Assembly (NCBI GenBank): GCA_000153385.1
Contig: CH672374.1
Span: 757,610 to 821,609 of the forward strand
Direction of reading: 5' to 3'
DNA: 64,000 nt
DNA from: Flavobacteria bacterium BBFL7
GTDB lineage: Bacteria; Bacteroidota; Bacteroidia; Flavobacteriales; Flavobacteriaceae
In this document: in pieces, positions 20,425 through 29,288 of the stretch
Layout of the letters: each line of letters opens with the position of its first letter
Position numbering within the stretch: position 1 is the first letter of the stretch
Notes under the pieces: generated by a model
Seen by the model: the letters and a program-made list of their open reading frames with translations, nothing else
Told to the model about the DNA's origin: nothing
Databases searched by the model: none
Made by a program: the position numbers and the translations under genes

Positions 20425-22104
20425 TTATTGAAGTAATACACGTGCATTTTCTCTTGCAGCATCAGATATTTTTCCACCGCTCAACATTTGTGCTATTTCC
20501 TCTACTCTTTCTTCTTGATTTAACCTGTAAATATTTGAAATTGTTTGCTCTTCTTTCACTGCTTTTCTGACAACTAGGTGATCATTACCAGCACTTGCTA
20601 TCTGTGGTAAATGAGTAATTGTAATAACCTGTAAGCTGGAACTCATTTGCTGCATAATAATAGCCATCTTCTCAGCAATCGCACCACTTACACCGGTATC
20701 AATTTCATCAAAAATAATAGTCGGCAAATTTTTATAGTTAGACAATAGCGCTTTAATAGAAAGCATCAATCTCGACAATTCACCACCGGACGCAGCTTTA
20801 TTGAGTGGTAATAACGCAGTTCCTTTATTTGCGGTGAATCTAAACTCTACCTCATCCATTCCATAAGAATTAAAACTACTCTGTTTTTCTATATGAACTT
20901 TAAAAGAAGCGTCGGGCATCCCTAGATTTTTAATAGTAATAAGAACTTCTTCTTCTAATAAATTAGATTGTTGAACTCGTTGCTGATGAATCTTATCGCC
21001 TAATTGCTCTAAACTCTTATGGACTTCATCTAGTTGAACTCTTACCTGCTTAATCTTTTTAGAGATATTTTGAGTAGTAAAAACCTTATCTGCTAATTCA
21101 TCTCTTAACACGATAAGTCCTTCAACATCTTCTTGATGATGTTTCTTAAGTAACTGTTCAACCAAGTTAAGTCTTTGATTAATCAGTTCAAGTCTTTCTG
21201 GATTAGCCTCAACACTATCAGCCTTACGAGACACCTCTTCACTTAAATCTTCTAGTTCTAGAAGCGTTGTATTGAGTCGATCTCCTGCTTTTTCAAAATG
21301 AACATCATAATTTGCAATTTGAGAAAATCTATTTTTCAATAATCTAATCTGATCTAGCAAACCATTTTCATCTTGATCCATTACAGATTGAAATTCTTGC
21401 AATACTAGTTGTATTTCTTCTACATTACTTAGCTGCTCGTTTTCTTGCTCTAGTCCGACTACATCTAAATTATCAAGTTCTGCCTGATCCAGTTCCTCTA
21501 GTAAAAAATTATTATAATCTGCTTCTTTTGATAAGGTACGCTCTTCTTCTACCCATTGATTGAGCTGGGTTTTTAAAGATTTGTATAAACTCCACTTTAC
21601 CCTAAAAGAGTCTAGTAAATATGAAGCTGACTCTTTTTCCTTTTCAGTTCGTTTATTTACAAATGATTGTAAAACATCAATTTGAAAATCATCAGAAGCA
21701 AGCTGTAAAGTCTGATGTTGAGAATGAATATCAATCAATTGATTACCTATCGCACTCATTGTCGTTAGTGTGACTGGTGTATCATTAATAAAAGCACGAC
21801 TTTTCCCTGATGGTAATATCTCTCTTCTTAAAAAACATACCGGATCAACATCTAGATCATATGACTCTAATAATTCATCTAATGATAAATAAGTCATATC
21901 TATTTGAGCTTCTACAACACATTTGCGCGTCGTATCTCTTACTGCACTTAAATCTGCTCTTTTTCCTTGTACTAGCCCTAATGCACCTAGTAAAATAGAT
22001 TTACCAGCACCAGTCTCACCGGTTATCATGGTAAGCCCATTGTTTAAGTCCAAATCGAGACTGTCGATTAGAGCAAAATTCTCAATGTGTATATGTTTAA
22101 GCAA
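20425..22104 (-). CDS. recN: DNA repair protein RecN
   Basis: 559 aa, SMC-like ATPase for double-strand break repair. Walker A GETGAGKS is at residues 29-36. Long coiled-coil regions occupy roughly 160-370, and the C-terminal ABC signature/Walker B region reads ASGGELSRLMLSIK and IIFDEIDTGVSG. The start is TTG at 22104: an in-frame stop lies two codons upstream, the next Met is inside the ATPase, and family members begin with ML..L.I.NF as here (MLKHIHIENF). It sits at the 3' end of the dapA-bamD-rpoZ-coaBC-porD-recN gene order. No odd features apart from the TTG start. Confidence 0.95.
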   Translation of the reverse strand: MLKHIHIENFALIDSLDLDLNNGLTMITGETGAGKSILLGALGLVQGKRADLSAVRDTTRKCVVEAQIDMTYLSLDELLESYDLDVDPVCFLRREILPSGKSRAFINDTPVTLTTMSAIGNQLIDIHSQHQTLQLASDDFQIDVLQSFVNKRTEKEKESASYLLDSFRVKWSLYKSLKTQLNQWVEEERTLSKEADYNNFLLEELDQAELDNLDVVGLEQENEQLSNVEEIQLVLQEFQSVMDQDENGLLDQIRLLKNRFSQIANYDVHFEKAGDRLNTTLLELEDLSEEVSRKADSVEANPERLELINQRLNLVEQLLKKHHQEDVEGLIVLRDELADKVFTTQNISKKIKQVRVQLDEVHKSLEQLGDKIHQQRVQQSNLLEEEVLITIKNLGMPDASFKVHIEKQSSFNSYGMDEVEFRFTANKGTALLPLNKAASGGELSRLMLSIKALLSNYKNLPTIIFDEIDTGVSGAIAEKMAIIMQQMSSSLQVITITHLPQIASAGNDHLVVRKAVKEEQTISNIYRLNQEERVEEIAQMLSGGKISDAARENARVLLQ

Positions 22105-22189
22105 TTGATTTTAAGACATTAAACAGTACATATCGCGTACTGCGTTACAATGTTTAAATCTAGATAATTTATAACATCTTACCAAAGCA

Positions 22190-23095
22190 CTAGACCTTAA
22201 TATTACGCCATTTTGAAGATTGATTAGGCGCTAGTTGTTGTAAAGCATTTTTAAGATCTCTAACATCAACCGCTGGTCCACCAGAAAAGATACTGACTAT
22301 CTCATCTGCCTTAGCGTCAAAAAATAATCTTTGTATTAAACTATTAGGCCTACGACTGTTAAGAGCTTTGAGTTTTAAAACCTCAGTACTGATAAGTAGC
22401 TTAGCTTTCTTTTGATCATCAGCAAATGTATCCATGCCTTTACTGTGATATCCATACAACACTTCTCTATACTCTTTAAAAGTTTGAGAAAGCATGTCAT
22501 CATTTAGTTGAAAACGAGTTCCCTGACCATCTGTAGCTTTCCACCCAACTGAGTTACTTTGTTGTGCCAGACTAACAATACGTTGAGCCTCTATATGATG
22601 TTGTTGACCACCATTAAGAGCAAATGTATCTCCATCAATTCCCAACATAGTATAGATGTAAAATGAAATTAATGAAGTTAAATTATTCTCATATTGATTT
22701 GCATTATAAAAAAACGGTGCATATTCTAGATATTCAAATTCTATATTAGAATCTTTAAAATTGAATATAGGTGATGAATATGAAGAGTTAAACACAGGTC
22801 TAGAAAGAGAAATTTGAACATTTCCTTTAAAACGATCGTTGTCATAATCTGTTATTACAAAAACGATGGAACAATTAATTTTTTCTTCTTCTCTATAATC
22901 TTGATCTGTCCACTCAGTATTATTAATAAACTCTTGCATAGAAGTCTCTAGAGTCCTGAAGATAGTCTGATTAGGCTGCGCAACATTCTGCGCATTAACC
23001 TGTACCACAGCGTTAAACTCTTGCGCATGAGCAGTTCCCATAAATAGCAAGGTCAGTAACGGTATAACTTTAAAGAGCTCTTTTAATAATTTCAT
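22190..23095 (-). CDS. porD: Type IX secretion system protein PorD (DUF4835 family)
   Basis: 301 aa from the ATG at 23095. The open frame extends 23 codons further upstream, but the Met at 23095 begins a clean signal peptide (MKLLKELFKVIPLLTLLFMG, cut after AHA) and the mature protein starts QEFNAVVQVNAQNV, typical of the DUF4835/PorD family. PorD is a periplasmic or outer-membrane component needed for T9SS export and gliding in Bacteroidetes; its exact role is unsettled. The start overlaps the coaBC end by 26 bp, so they are co-transcribed. It matters here because at least four T9SS cargo proteins lie in this window. Confidence 0.85.
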   Translation of the reverse strand: MKLLKELFKVIPLLTLLFMGTAHAQEFNAVVQVNAQNVAQPNQTIFRTLETSMQEFINNTEWTDQDYREEEKINCSIVFVITDYDNDRFKGNVQISLSRPVFNSSYSSPIFNFKDSNIEFEYLEYAPFFYNANQYENNLTSLISFYIYTMLGIDGDTFALNGGQQHHIEAQRIVSLAQQSNSVGWKATDGQGTRFQLNDDMLSQTFKEYREVLYGYHSKGMDTFADDQKKAKLLISTEVLKLKALNSRRPNSLIQRLFFDAKADEIVSIFSGGPAVDVRDLKNALQQLAPNQSSKWRNIKV

Positions 23096-24278
23096 TAACG
23101 ATATCTTTTGCCACTTCAGTTTTAGGTTTTGTATCAAAAACAATTGTATTTTGATCCCTATCAATCAGTGTGATTTTATTAGTGTCTTTACCAAATCCTG
23201 CACCTTTATCACGTGTAGAATTCAATACGAGTAAATCTGTATTTTTCTTTTCCGCTTTCGCGAAAGCGTGCTTTAACTCATTTTCTGTTTCCAACGCAAA
23301 CCCCACTAAAAACGGACGTTTACTCATCGCACCGACGCTAGCTAATATATCTGGGTTCTTAACCAGTTCTACGGTTAACGTATCGGACTTCTTTTTTATT
23401 TTCTGATCTGCTGGATTTACAGGTTTATAATCTGCAACTGCAGCACTAAATATAGCATAATCTACTTGATCAATATACTCATGAACCTGATCATACATTT
23501 CTTGCGCTGTTTTTACATTAACTCTTTGAATCAAATGATGATTTGTACTTACATGGCTAGGTCCCATAACGAGAATCACTTGTGCACCTTGAGAAGCCAT
23601 TTCCATTGCTAGGGCAGCACCCATTTTACCACTACTGTGATTACCTATGAATCTTACTGGATCGATAGGCTCATAAGTAGGGCCAGCCGTAATAAGACAC
23701 ATTTTTCCTTTTAATGGCAGCTGAGACTCGATATCCTTTTCAATAAAGGAAACGATTTCTTCTGGCTCAGCCATGCGTCCTTCTCCGCTCAATCCACTGG
23801 CAAGTTCACCAGTCCCAGCAGGTATCATTTTATTACCATAACTAGAAAGTTGATCAAAATTATGTTGAGTAGATGGATGCTTGAACATGTCTAAATCCAT
23901 CGCCGGAGCGAAATACACAGGGCATTTTGCACTGCAGTATACCGCCATCAAAAAATTATCAATATTTCCCGATACCATTTTACTCATGGTATTTGCGGTT
24001 GCAGGTGCAATAATCATATAATCTGCCCAAAGACCTAGATCGACATGATTATTCCAGATATCATTTTCATCATCTTCATTAGTAAAAGAAGATAAAACAG
24101 GATTTTTAGATAAAGTAGAAAGAGTTAAAGGAGTGACAAACTCTTTAGAAGATGGAGTCATCACTACCCTAACAGTAGCGCCTGCTTTAATAAGCAGGCG
24201 CACAAGGTAAGTTGTTTTATAAGCAGCAATACCACCGGTAATACCTAGTAATACGTTTTTACCGCTTAAAACCGACAT
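23070..24278 (-). CDS. coaBC: Bifunctional phosphopantothenoylcysteine decarboxylase / phosphopantothenate-cysteine ligase
   Basis: 402 aa from the ATG at 24278 (an adjacent ATG at 24281 is equally possible; longer starts run into rpoZ). It performs two steps of coenzyme A synthesis. The N-terminal flavoprotein decarboxylase domain has GITGGIAAYK at 12-21, the active-site His in NNHVDLGLW (H78) and PATANTMSK. The C-terminal ligase domain starts near residue 185, with AGPTYEPIDPVRFIGNHSSG. An exact copy of the 16-bp palindrome at 23253-23268 encodes AFAKA (KHAFAKAEKK) in a surface helix before the conserved DLLVLNSTRDKGAGFG. It follows rpoZ by a few bases. Confidence 0.95.
   Translation of the reverse strand: MSVLSGKNVLLGITGGIAAYKTTYLVRLLIKAGATVRVVMTPSSKEFVTPLTLSTLSKNPVLSSFTNEDDENDIWNNHVDLGLWADYMIIAPATANTMSKMVSGNIDNFLMAVYCSAKCPVYFAPAMDLDMFKHPSTQHNFDQLSSYGNKMIPAGTGELASGLSGEGRMAEPEEIVSFIEKDIESQLPLKGKMCLITAGPTYEPIDPVRFIGNHSSGKMGAALAMEMASQGAQVILVMGPSHVSTNHHLIQRVNVKTAQEMYDQVHEYIDQVDYAIFSAAVADYKPVNPADQKIKKKSDTLTVELVKNPDILASVGAMSKRPFLVGFALETENELKHAFAKAEKKNTDLLVLNSTRDKGAGFGKDTNKITLIDRDQNTIVFDTKPKTEVAKDIVNEIIKRAL
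23253..23268. repeat. Palindrome CGCTTTCGCGAAAGCG, exact copy
   Basis: Inside coaBC, read as AFAKA. Confidence 0.95.
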
Positions 24279-24285
24279 CATTAGA

Positions 24286-24612
24286 TTACTCTTCTGATTT
24301 AGAAGTATCTCTAAAATAAATTTTGCCATCTAACCATTCTTGAACAGCTATCTGGTGAGGCTTAGGTAAACGCTCATAAAATTTAGAAACTTCAATTTGC
24401 TCTTTATTCTCAAAAACTTCTTCTAGAGAATCATTATACGTTGCAAATTCCTCTAACTTTTCAATAAGCTCTTCCTTTACATCGGTATTAATTTGTTCAG
24501 CACGCTTTGCTATGATTGAAATAGCCTCGTACATATTACCTGTAGGATTAGTTAAGTTATCCCTATTGTAAGTAATAGTACTTGCAGGCGCTTTTATGTT
24601 TTTAGTATCCAT
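24286..24612 (-). CDS. rpoZ: DNA-directed RNA polymerase omega subunit (Bacteroidetes type)
   Basis: 108 aa. The central stretch NPTGNMYEAISIIAKRAEQI matches the RpoZ/Rpb6-like motif (N.YE...I..RA..I). The C-terminal extension (FYERLPKPHQIAVQEWLDGK) is usual in flavobacterial homologues. Omega helps assemble and stabilise RNA polymerase. It lies 8 bp after bamD and directly before coaBC in a conserved order. The sequence is divergent from proteobacterial omega, so the call rests on the motif plus context. Confidence 0.85.
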   Translation of the reverse strand: MDTKNIKAPASTITYNRDNLTNPTGNMYEAISIIAKRAEQINTDVKEELIEKLEEFATYNDSLEEVFENKEQIEVSKFYERLPKPHQIAVQEWLDGKIYFRDTSKSEE

Positions 24613-24620
24613 AACTGAAA

Positions 24621-25415
24621 TTAGATGTTATTCTTTAATTTGTAATCGTTGATGTTTTCCATGATCTCATCTGCATCCTCACGGTACTCACTAGCAGGAA
24701 AACGAGAGACAAAGGTATTATAATATTTGGTAGCAGCTTCTAACCTTTCTGGGACTAGCTCTTCTCTACTTTTAATAGCATATAAATATTGTGAATCTAT
24801 CAAATAAAATTGAGCGTCATCCATAAAATCAGAACCTGGATGTTGAATAATAAAATTCTCAAAACTCTTTATAGCTGGTATATATCTACTACGATGGTGA
24901 TAATTTTTTGCAATTTCATAAGCTTTGCGATCTAACTTATAACGCAACTCAGATACTAAATCATTTGCCTCTTCTACATATTCACCATCTGGATAAAGAT
25001 TGATATAGTCTTGTAATTTGGCAAGAGCTCTGTCCGTATTAACCTGACTTTTTGAATATACAGCAGACATGTGGTAGTGACTCTTTGCTCCCATATAAGC
25101 GGCAAACTCTCTATCCTCACTAGCAGGATGAGACTGAACAAAGCGTTCGTACTGGTATGCACTATTAGGATAATCCTTCGTTTCATACAACGCTTTAGCA
25201 TACTTTATAGATAATGCCTCTGCCTTATCAGTACCTCTATACTGAGGAATGATCTGATCAAAAAGATTTACAGCTTTCCCATACTTCTCTCGATTAAGAA
25301 GCGTATCAATCATCGCTAGCTTCACTTCATTATCAGTAGACTTTAACGCTGTCTGATAAGGTCCGCAGCTTACTGCCATAATCGCTAAAAGAAGTAAAAC
25401 AATATAGTTTTTCAT
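24621..25415 (-). CDS. bamD: Outer membrane protein assembly factor BamD
   Basis: 264 aa from ATG 25415; 14 further codons upstream are open but would spoil the lipoprotein signal peptide MKNYIVLLLLAIMAVSC (lipidated Cys 17). The mature part is tetratricopeptide-like, with repeated YP..Y and HP.S motifs (QSHPASEDREFAAYMGAK, YPDGEYVEEAND, RFPASEYREDADEI). BamD is the essential lipoprotein partner of BamA in beta-barrel insertion. It starts the bamD-rpoZ-coaBC-porD run; a TAnnTTTG box lies 20 bp upstream. Confidence 0.9.
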   Translation of the reverse strand: MKNYIVLLLLAIMAVSCGPYQTALKSTDNEVKLAMIDTLLNREKYGKAVNLFDQIIPQYRGTDKAEALSIKYAKALYETKDYPNSAYQYERFVQSHPASEDREFAAYMGAKSHYHMSAVYSKSQVNTDRALAKLQDYINLYPDGEYVEEANDLVSELRYKLDRKAYEIAKNYHHRSRYIPAIKSFENFIIQHPGSDFMDDAQFYLIDSQYLYAIKSREELVPERLEAATKYYNTFVSRFPASEYREDADEIMENINDYKLKNNI

Positions 25416-25435
25416 ACTTAATTTTAAATGGTTTG

Positions 25436-25443
25436 CAAAAGTA
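25436..25443 (-). promoter_or_regulatory. TAnnTTTG -7 box upstream of bamD
   Basis: TACTTTTG on the minus strand, 20 bp before the chosen bamD ATG. Its position also argues against the longer upstream start at 25457. Confidence 0.6.
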
Positions 25444-25531
25444 CAATTTTTATACATATTTTCTCAATTGTCTAGGCAACTAACGTATATAATTGTACTG
25501 TGGTATAATACTTAAGAGAATTTAGACATCT

Positions 25532-26413
25532 TTAAGCATCATATTGCTTAATGAATAGTTTTATCCTGGACCTTAAATCATCATTAATAGGAACTAGAGG
25601 CAATCTTAAATATTCATTGATAAGACCTATTTCAGCAAGCATAGCCTTAATACCACCAGGATTACCTTGTTCAAAAATCATATCGATACTTGCAGCAATT
25701 TTATAATGCAATTCAAACGCCTCTTCAACATCACCATTAAGACCGTAACGTACCATGTCACTAAATCCTTGAGGTAATCCTTGACCTATAACAGATATCA
25801 CTCCAGCTCCACCAGCTAACACCATAGATAGAGTAATCATATCATCTCCAGATATGACTAGAAAATCCTTTGGAGTATATTGAATTAACTTCATAGCTTG
25901 AACGATATCTCCAGCAGCTTCTTTAATCCCAATAATATTATCAAAATCATGAGCCAGACGCACAACAGTCTCTACATCCATGTTTGATGCTGTTCTTCCA
26001 GGCACATTATATAAAATTATTGGTTTATCTGTTGCAGTTGCCACAGCCTTAAAATGCTGATATACACCTTCTTGAGTTGGTTTATTATAAGCCGGAGAAA
26101 CTGACAAAACAGCGATATAATCAGTAAGATCTGTAGTTTTTAATTCATTTACAACAGCAGCCGTATTGCTACCACCTATACCCAATACCATAGGCAATCT
26201 TCCAGCATTTGCTTTAGTTATCGTTGATTTTACAGCCTCTTTTTCTTCAAGAGTTAAAGTTGCACTCTCTCCGGTAGTACCTAATACTACTAAATAATCA
26301 ATTCCATTATCAATTTGATAATTCACCACTTGCTCTAATGCGCTGTGATCTACCTCACCAGCGGCAGTAAAAGGTGTAATCAATGCTACACCAGTTCCTA
26401 TTAAATCTTGCAT
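25532..26413 (-). CDS. dapA: 4-hydroxy-tetrahydrodipicolinate synthase
   Basis: 293 aa, full length. It condenses pyruvate and aspartate semialdehyde in the lysine/diaminopimelate pathway. The pyruvate Schiff-base lysine is K164 in GIKEAAGD, the catalytic tyrosine is Y135 in YNVPGRT, and GTTGESATL (45-53) is the substrate-loop motif. Its start lies one base after the stop of the DUF6913-like gene, so the two are co-transcribed. A spacer of about 115 bp with its own promoter box separates it from bamD. Confidence 0.97.
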   Translation of the reverse strand: MQDLIGTGVALITPFTAAGEVDHSALEQVVNYQIDNGIDYLVVLGTTGESATLTLEEKEAVKSTITKANAGRLPMVLGIGGSNTAAVVNELKTTDLTDYIAVLSVSPAYNKPTQEGVYQHFKAVATATDKPIILYNVPGRTASNMDVETVVRLAHDFDNIIGIKEAAGDIVQAMKLIQYTPKDFLVISGDDMITLSMVLAGGAGVISVIGQGLPQGFSDMVRYGLNGDVEEAFELHYKIAASIDMIFEQGNPGGIKAMLAEIGLINEYLRLPLVPINDDLRSRIKLFIKQYDA

Positions 26414-26414
26414 T

Positions 26415-26927
26415 TTATTGAGTTAATATTTTTAAATACTTTTTTAATTCTGTTATCAATCCACTATAATCTTTAAGATCCACTCCTATAGAAAGATCAA
26501 AAATTGATTCATTATCACTACCATAAGCAACTTTTAAAACTGATGGCAACGCTAGACTTACATATTCTAACAACTCATTTTCTATGTTAAAATAATTCAC
26601 TTGCAAATCAAAGGGCTGTTGTAACAACTCTTTAGTTTCGACATTTGTAATACCACCAGACCACTTAATTAATTTACGATCAATTAAATGAACGTTTTTT
26701 AATGTGGATTTCTTCTTGTCATTTACATAAGCTATTAGAGTAACTGCTTCCTTTTCTATACTCAACTCTTCTGCCCATTTATAAAACGGTTCTACATTTG
26801 TAGTGAGCTGACCATCATAAATCACCACCATAGATTGAGGCCATTTTATAGATGGCCTATCTTGGTCATTTTGCAGTTTCTGTAGCGCTTTGCGCAACCA
26901 TCTGCGCTTAATTCCGTTAAAAATCAT
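26415..26927 (-). CDS. DUF6913-like conserved hypothetical protein
   Basis: 170 aa, no signal peptide or membrane segment. It begins with a basic amphipathic stretch ([19 protein letters not shown]). The remainder looks like a small alpha/beta domain, with a strand VVIYDG near residue 34 and a C-terminal [21 protein letters not shown] associate this type, found just before dapA in flavobacteria, with DUF6913, but that is from memory and no function is known. Coupled to dapA by a one-base gap. Confidence 0.75.
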   Translation of the reverse strand: MIFNGIKRRWLRKALQKLQNDQDRPSIKWPQSMVVIYDGQLTTNVEPFYKWAEELSIEKEAVTLIAYVNDKKKSTLKNVHLIDRKLIKWSGGITNVETKELLQQPFDLQVNYFNIENELLEYVSLALPSVLKVAYGSDNESIFDLSIGVDLKDYSGLITELKKYLKILTQ

Positions 26928-26945
26928 GTACTTTTACTAACTGTA

Positions 26946-26953
26946 CAAATGTA
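26946..26953 (-). promoter_or_regulatory. TAnnTTTG -7 box for the DUF6913-dapA unit
   Basis: TACATTTG on the minus strand, 18 bp before the ATG at 26927, in the 38-bp divergent spacer shared with the nucleotidase genes. Confidence 0.6.
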
Positions 26954-26965
26954 GCACAATAGGAC

Positions 26966-27751
26966 ATGAAATCATCTATTTATAAGCGTCTGGGCAAGGC
27001 TTTTTTATATCTCGCTTTCGCGAAAGCGTTATTAATCACAACCTCTTGCAAATCAGATTACTTACAACTCACCAAAGTAACCAGTTCACAAACACATATA
27101 GACAGCACGCTACAAAGTGTAGAACAGATTGAAAATTATATTGCTCCTTTTAAAAAATCATTGGATGCTCAAATGGATGAACAACTAAGCTTCAATCCAG
27201 TATCCATGAATAAAAATGATTATAAATACAATACTCCTATCGGCAATATGCTAGCAACGATCGTACGTGAGCAAGGCGAACCTATTTATACATCAAGAAC
27301 TGGTAAAAGCATAGATATCGTTTTACTTAATCACGGTGGCATTAGAGCTGGATTACCTGCTGGACCAGTAACCATGAGAAGAGCTTATGAAATCATGCCG
27401 TTTGATAACGAGATCACTATCGCTGAACTATCTGGTGATCAAATGAATGAATTAATTAATTATCTTATTGATCGCAAAAGAGCACATCCATTTGATGGAA
27501 TGAAAATTATTTTAAATGCAGATGATAGTATAAATGAGATAACCATTCAAAATCAACCGTTAGATAAAGACAGAACCTATATCGTGGCTACTAATGACTA
27601 TCTCTATAATGGTGGAGATGACATGAGTTTTTTCAAAGGCGCTGCAATGATGAAGATTGATTATAAAATACGTAACGCTGTCATTGATTACTTTAAGAAA
27701 GTGGACACCATAAAATTTGAACGAGATAACCGATTTGAGGTTTTAGATTAA
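26966..27751 (+). CDS. Lipoprotein with 5'-nucleotidase C-terminal domain (stand-alone)
   Basis: 261 aa. The signal peptide ends LLITTSC (lipobox, Cys about 28). The rest is the substrate-binding C-terminal domain of UshA-type 5'-nucleotidases: NTPIGNMLATIVRE, NHGGIRAGLPAGPVT, IMPFDN and the conserved TYIVATNDYLYNGGDDM, the loop that stacks the nucleobase. The catalytic metallophosphatase domain is absent and is encoded by the next gene, 11 bp downstream. The two probably act as a split nucleotidase in the periplasm. An exact palindrome copy encodes AFAKA inside the hydrophobic core of the signal peptide. Confidence 0.9.
   Translation: MKSSIYKRLGKAFLYLAFAKALLITTSCKSDYLQLTKVTSSQTHIDSTLQSVEQIENYIAPFKKSLDAQMDEQLSFNPVSMNKNDYKYNTPIGNMLATIVREQGEPIYTSRTGKSIDIVLLNHGGIRAGLPAGPVTMRRAYEIMPFDNEITIAELSGDQMNELINYLIDRKRAHPFDGMKIILNADDSINEITIQNQPLDKDRTYIVATNDYLYNGGDDMSFFKGAAMMKIDYKIRNAVIDYFKKVDTIKFERDNRFEVLD
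27013..27028. repeat. Palindrome, exact copy
   Basis: In the signal-peptide codons of the 5'-nucleotidase C-domain gene (YLAFAKALL). Confidence 0.95.
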
Positions 27752-27762
27752 TAAGCAAGAAA

Positions 27763-28689
27763 ATGGAAAGAAGAAAATTTATACGCAATACAAGTGCTGG
27801 AATGGTAGCTGGTGCGGCATTATGGTCTAACTGTGCTCTTGCTAATGGTATTTTTACAGGACCAAAATTAGAGCCTGGAACTAAGAAAATCACCATATTA
27901 CATACTAACGACACACACTCTCACATCGAACCTATTTCTGGTGGCCGTAATGATGGACGTGGTGGTGTTGCTCGTAGAGCAGCTATCATAAATAAGGTGC
28001 GCTCAGAAAATCCTAATACTCTATTACTGGATTGTGGTGATATCTTTCAAGGCACGCCTTACTTTAATTTTTATGGCGGCGAGCTTGAGATTAAATTGAT
28101 GTCTATGATGGGTTATGATGCTGCCACTATAGGAAATCATGATTTTGATAACAGCATTGAAGGTCTGTATAAACAACTACCTCACGCAGATTTTGACTTT
28201 GTCATTTCCAATTACGACTTCTCAAATACCATCATGGATGGACACACTAAACCCTATAAAGTTATGGTAAAGGATGGCGTGCGCATAGGGCTATTTGGTG
28301 TAGGAATACAACTAGACGGATTAGTAGACCCAAAAATGTACAAGGAAACCGTTTACAATGACCCTATAGAAGTTGCAAAGGATCAAATTAAAACACTGCG
28401 TGAAACAGAAAAATGTGATCTAGTAATTTGCATGTCGCATTTAGGCTATTCTTATAGAGTCGATAGAGTATCTGACTTATCCCTTGCAGCAGCAACATCT
28501 GGTATAGACCTTATCATAGGTGGACACACGCATACTTTTCTTGATGCACCAGAGGTTGTAAAAAACGCTTCAGGAAAAGATGTTATGGTGAATCAAGTAG
28601 GTTGCTATGGAATCAACTTAGGCCGTATTGATTTTTACTTAAAAGAAGGAAAGATCGATAAAGGAGTTGACGTGGTTTATGAGATTTAA
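27763..28689 (+). CDS. Tat-exported metallophosphatase, catalytic half of a split 5'-nucleotidase
   Basis: 308 aa. The N-terminus MERRKFIRNTSAGMVAGAAL is a twin-arginine signal, suggesting export folded with metals bound. Metal-binding motifs of UshA-type phosphatases are present: HTNDTHSH (D50, H52), LLDCGDIFQGTPYFN, GNHDFD and GGHTHTF. The protein ends right after the phosphatase domain; the C-terminal substrate domain is the preceding gene. Expected reaction: hydrolysis of nucleoside mono- or related phosphates outside the inner membrane, for phosphate or nucleoside salvage. Confidence 0.93.
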   Translation: MERRKFIRNTSAGMVAGAALWSNCALANGIFTGPKLEPGTKKITILHTNDTHSHIEPISGGRNDGRGGVARRAAIINKVRSENPNTLLLDCGDIFQGTPYFNFYGGELEIKLMSMMGYDAATIGNHDFDNSIEGLYKQLPHADFDFVISNYDFSNTIMDGHTKPYKVMVKDGVRIGLFGVGIQLDGLVDPKMYKETVYNDPIEVAKDQIKTLRETEKCDLVICMSHLGYSYRVDRVSDLSLAAATSGIDLIIGGHTHTFLDAPEVVKNASGKDVMVNQVGCYGINLGRIDFYLKEGKIDKGVDVVYEI

Positions 28690-28711
28690 TTTAATCAAAT
28701 TATAAAATAAT

Positions 28712-29110
28712 ATGACCAAATCAACTATTACTAAAGGATTCATACTTTCAGGAATTATAAACACGTTAGGGATTCTTTTTTTCACAAAAGGTTTTACCAA
28801 TGAGGTTATTCCAGAAACAGACCCAGTAGTGATGTCCTATTTTGGACTACTTATGATTATGGTTTGGGGACTTGCTTTCATTGCTGTAGCTAAAGTTTTT
28901 GAGAATGTAAAATGGCTTGTTGCTGTATTTGCACTTGAAAAATTTTGCTATGTCATTGCTTATGGATACTGGTTTGCTAATAATAGTGTTCAAGAAGTAT
29001 ATGATAGAGATTTGATAGCTGGAGTTTTTTACTCCATCTATGGTTTAAACGACTTCCTCTTCATGCTTTTTTTTGGGTATGTTTTCATCAAACTCATGAA
29101 ATCCAAATAA
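28712..29110 (+). CDS. Small four-helix membrane protein of unknown function
   Basis: 132 aa with four likely transmembrane segments (about residues 8-26, 41-61, 67-87 and 103-128) and no recognised motif. It follows the nucleotidase pair by 22 bp and may share its transcript. The pattern recalls small DoxX-like or DUF-type membrane proteins, but I cannot assign a family. Confidence 0.75.
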   Translation: MTKSTITKGFILSGIINTLGILFFTKGFTNEVIPETDPVVMSYFGLLMIMVWGLAFIAVAKVFENVKWLVAVFALEKFCYVIAYGYWFANNSVQEVYDRDLIAGVFYSIYGLNDFLFMLFFGYVFIKLMKSK

Positions 29111-29199
29111 AACCACTAAAAGACTCAAGTGTAATTTTTAACGCAACACCCCAAAAATATTGCCGTAATAATATCATTTATTGCATTCCATAAGTAATC

Positions 29200-29220
29200 T
29201 ACCCTATTTTTTATAGGGTA
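29200..29220. repeat. Perfect inverted repeat upstream of amtB
   Basis: TACCCTAT (29200-29207) and ATAGGGTA (29213-29220) around a T5 loop, about 37 bp upstream of the amtB -7 box. It could be an operator or a weak terminator of the upstream gene; it lacks a GC-rich stem and a following T run. Confidence 0.5.
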
Positions 29221-29257
29221 TACTAATAAATTACATTCATTTTTAAATCACTTACGC

Positions 29258-29265
29258 TATATTTG
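29258..29265 (+). promoter_or_regulatory. TAnnTTTG -7 box of amtB
   Basis: TATATTTG, 23 bp before the amtB ATG. No clear TTG at -33, which could mean activator dependence. Confidence 0.65.
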
Positions 29266-29288
29266 AAAAACAATCCAAAATTTTTCAA

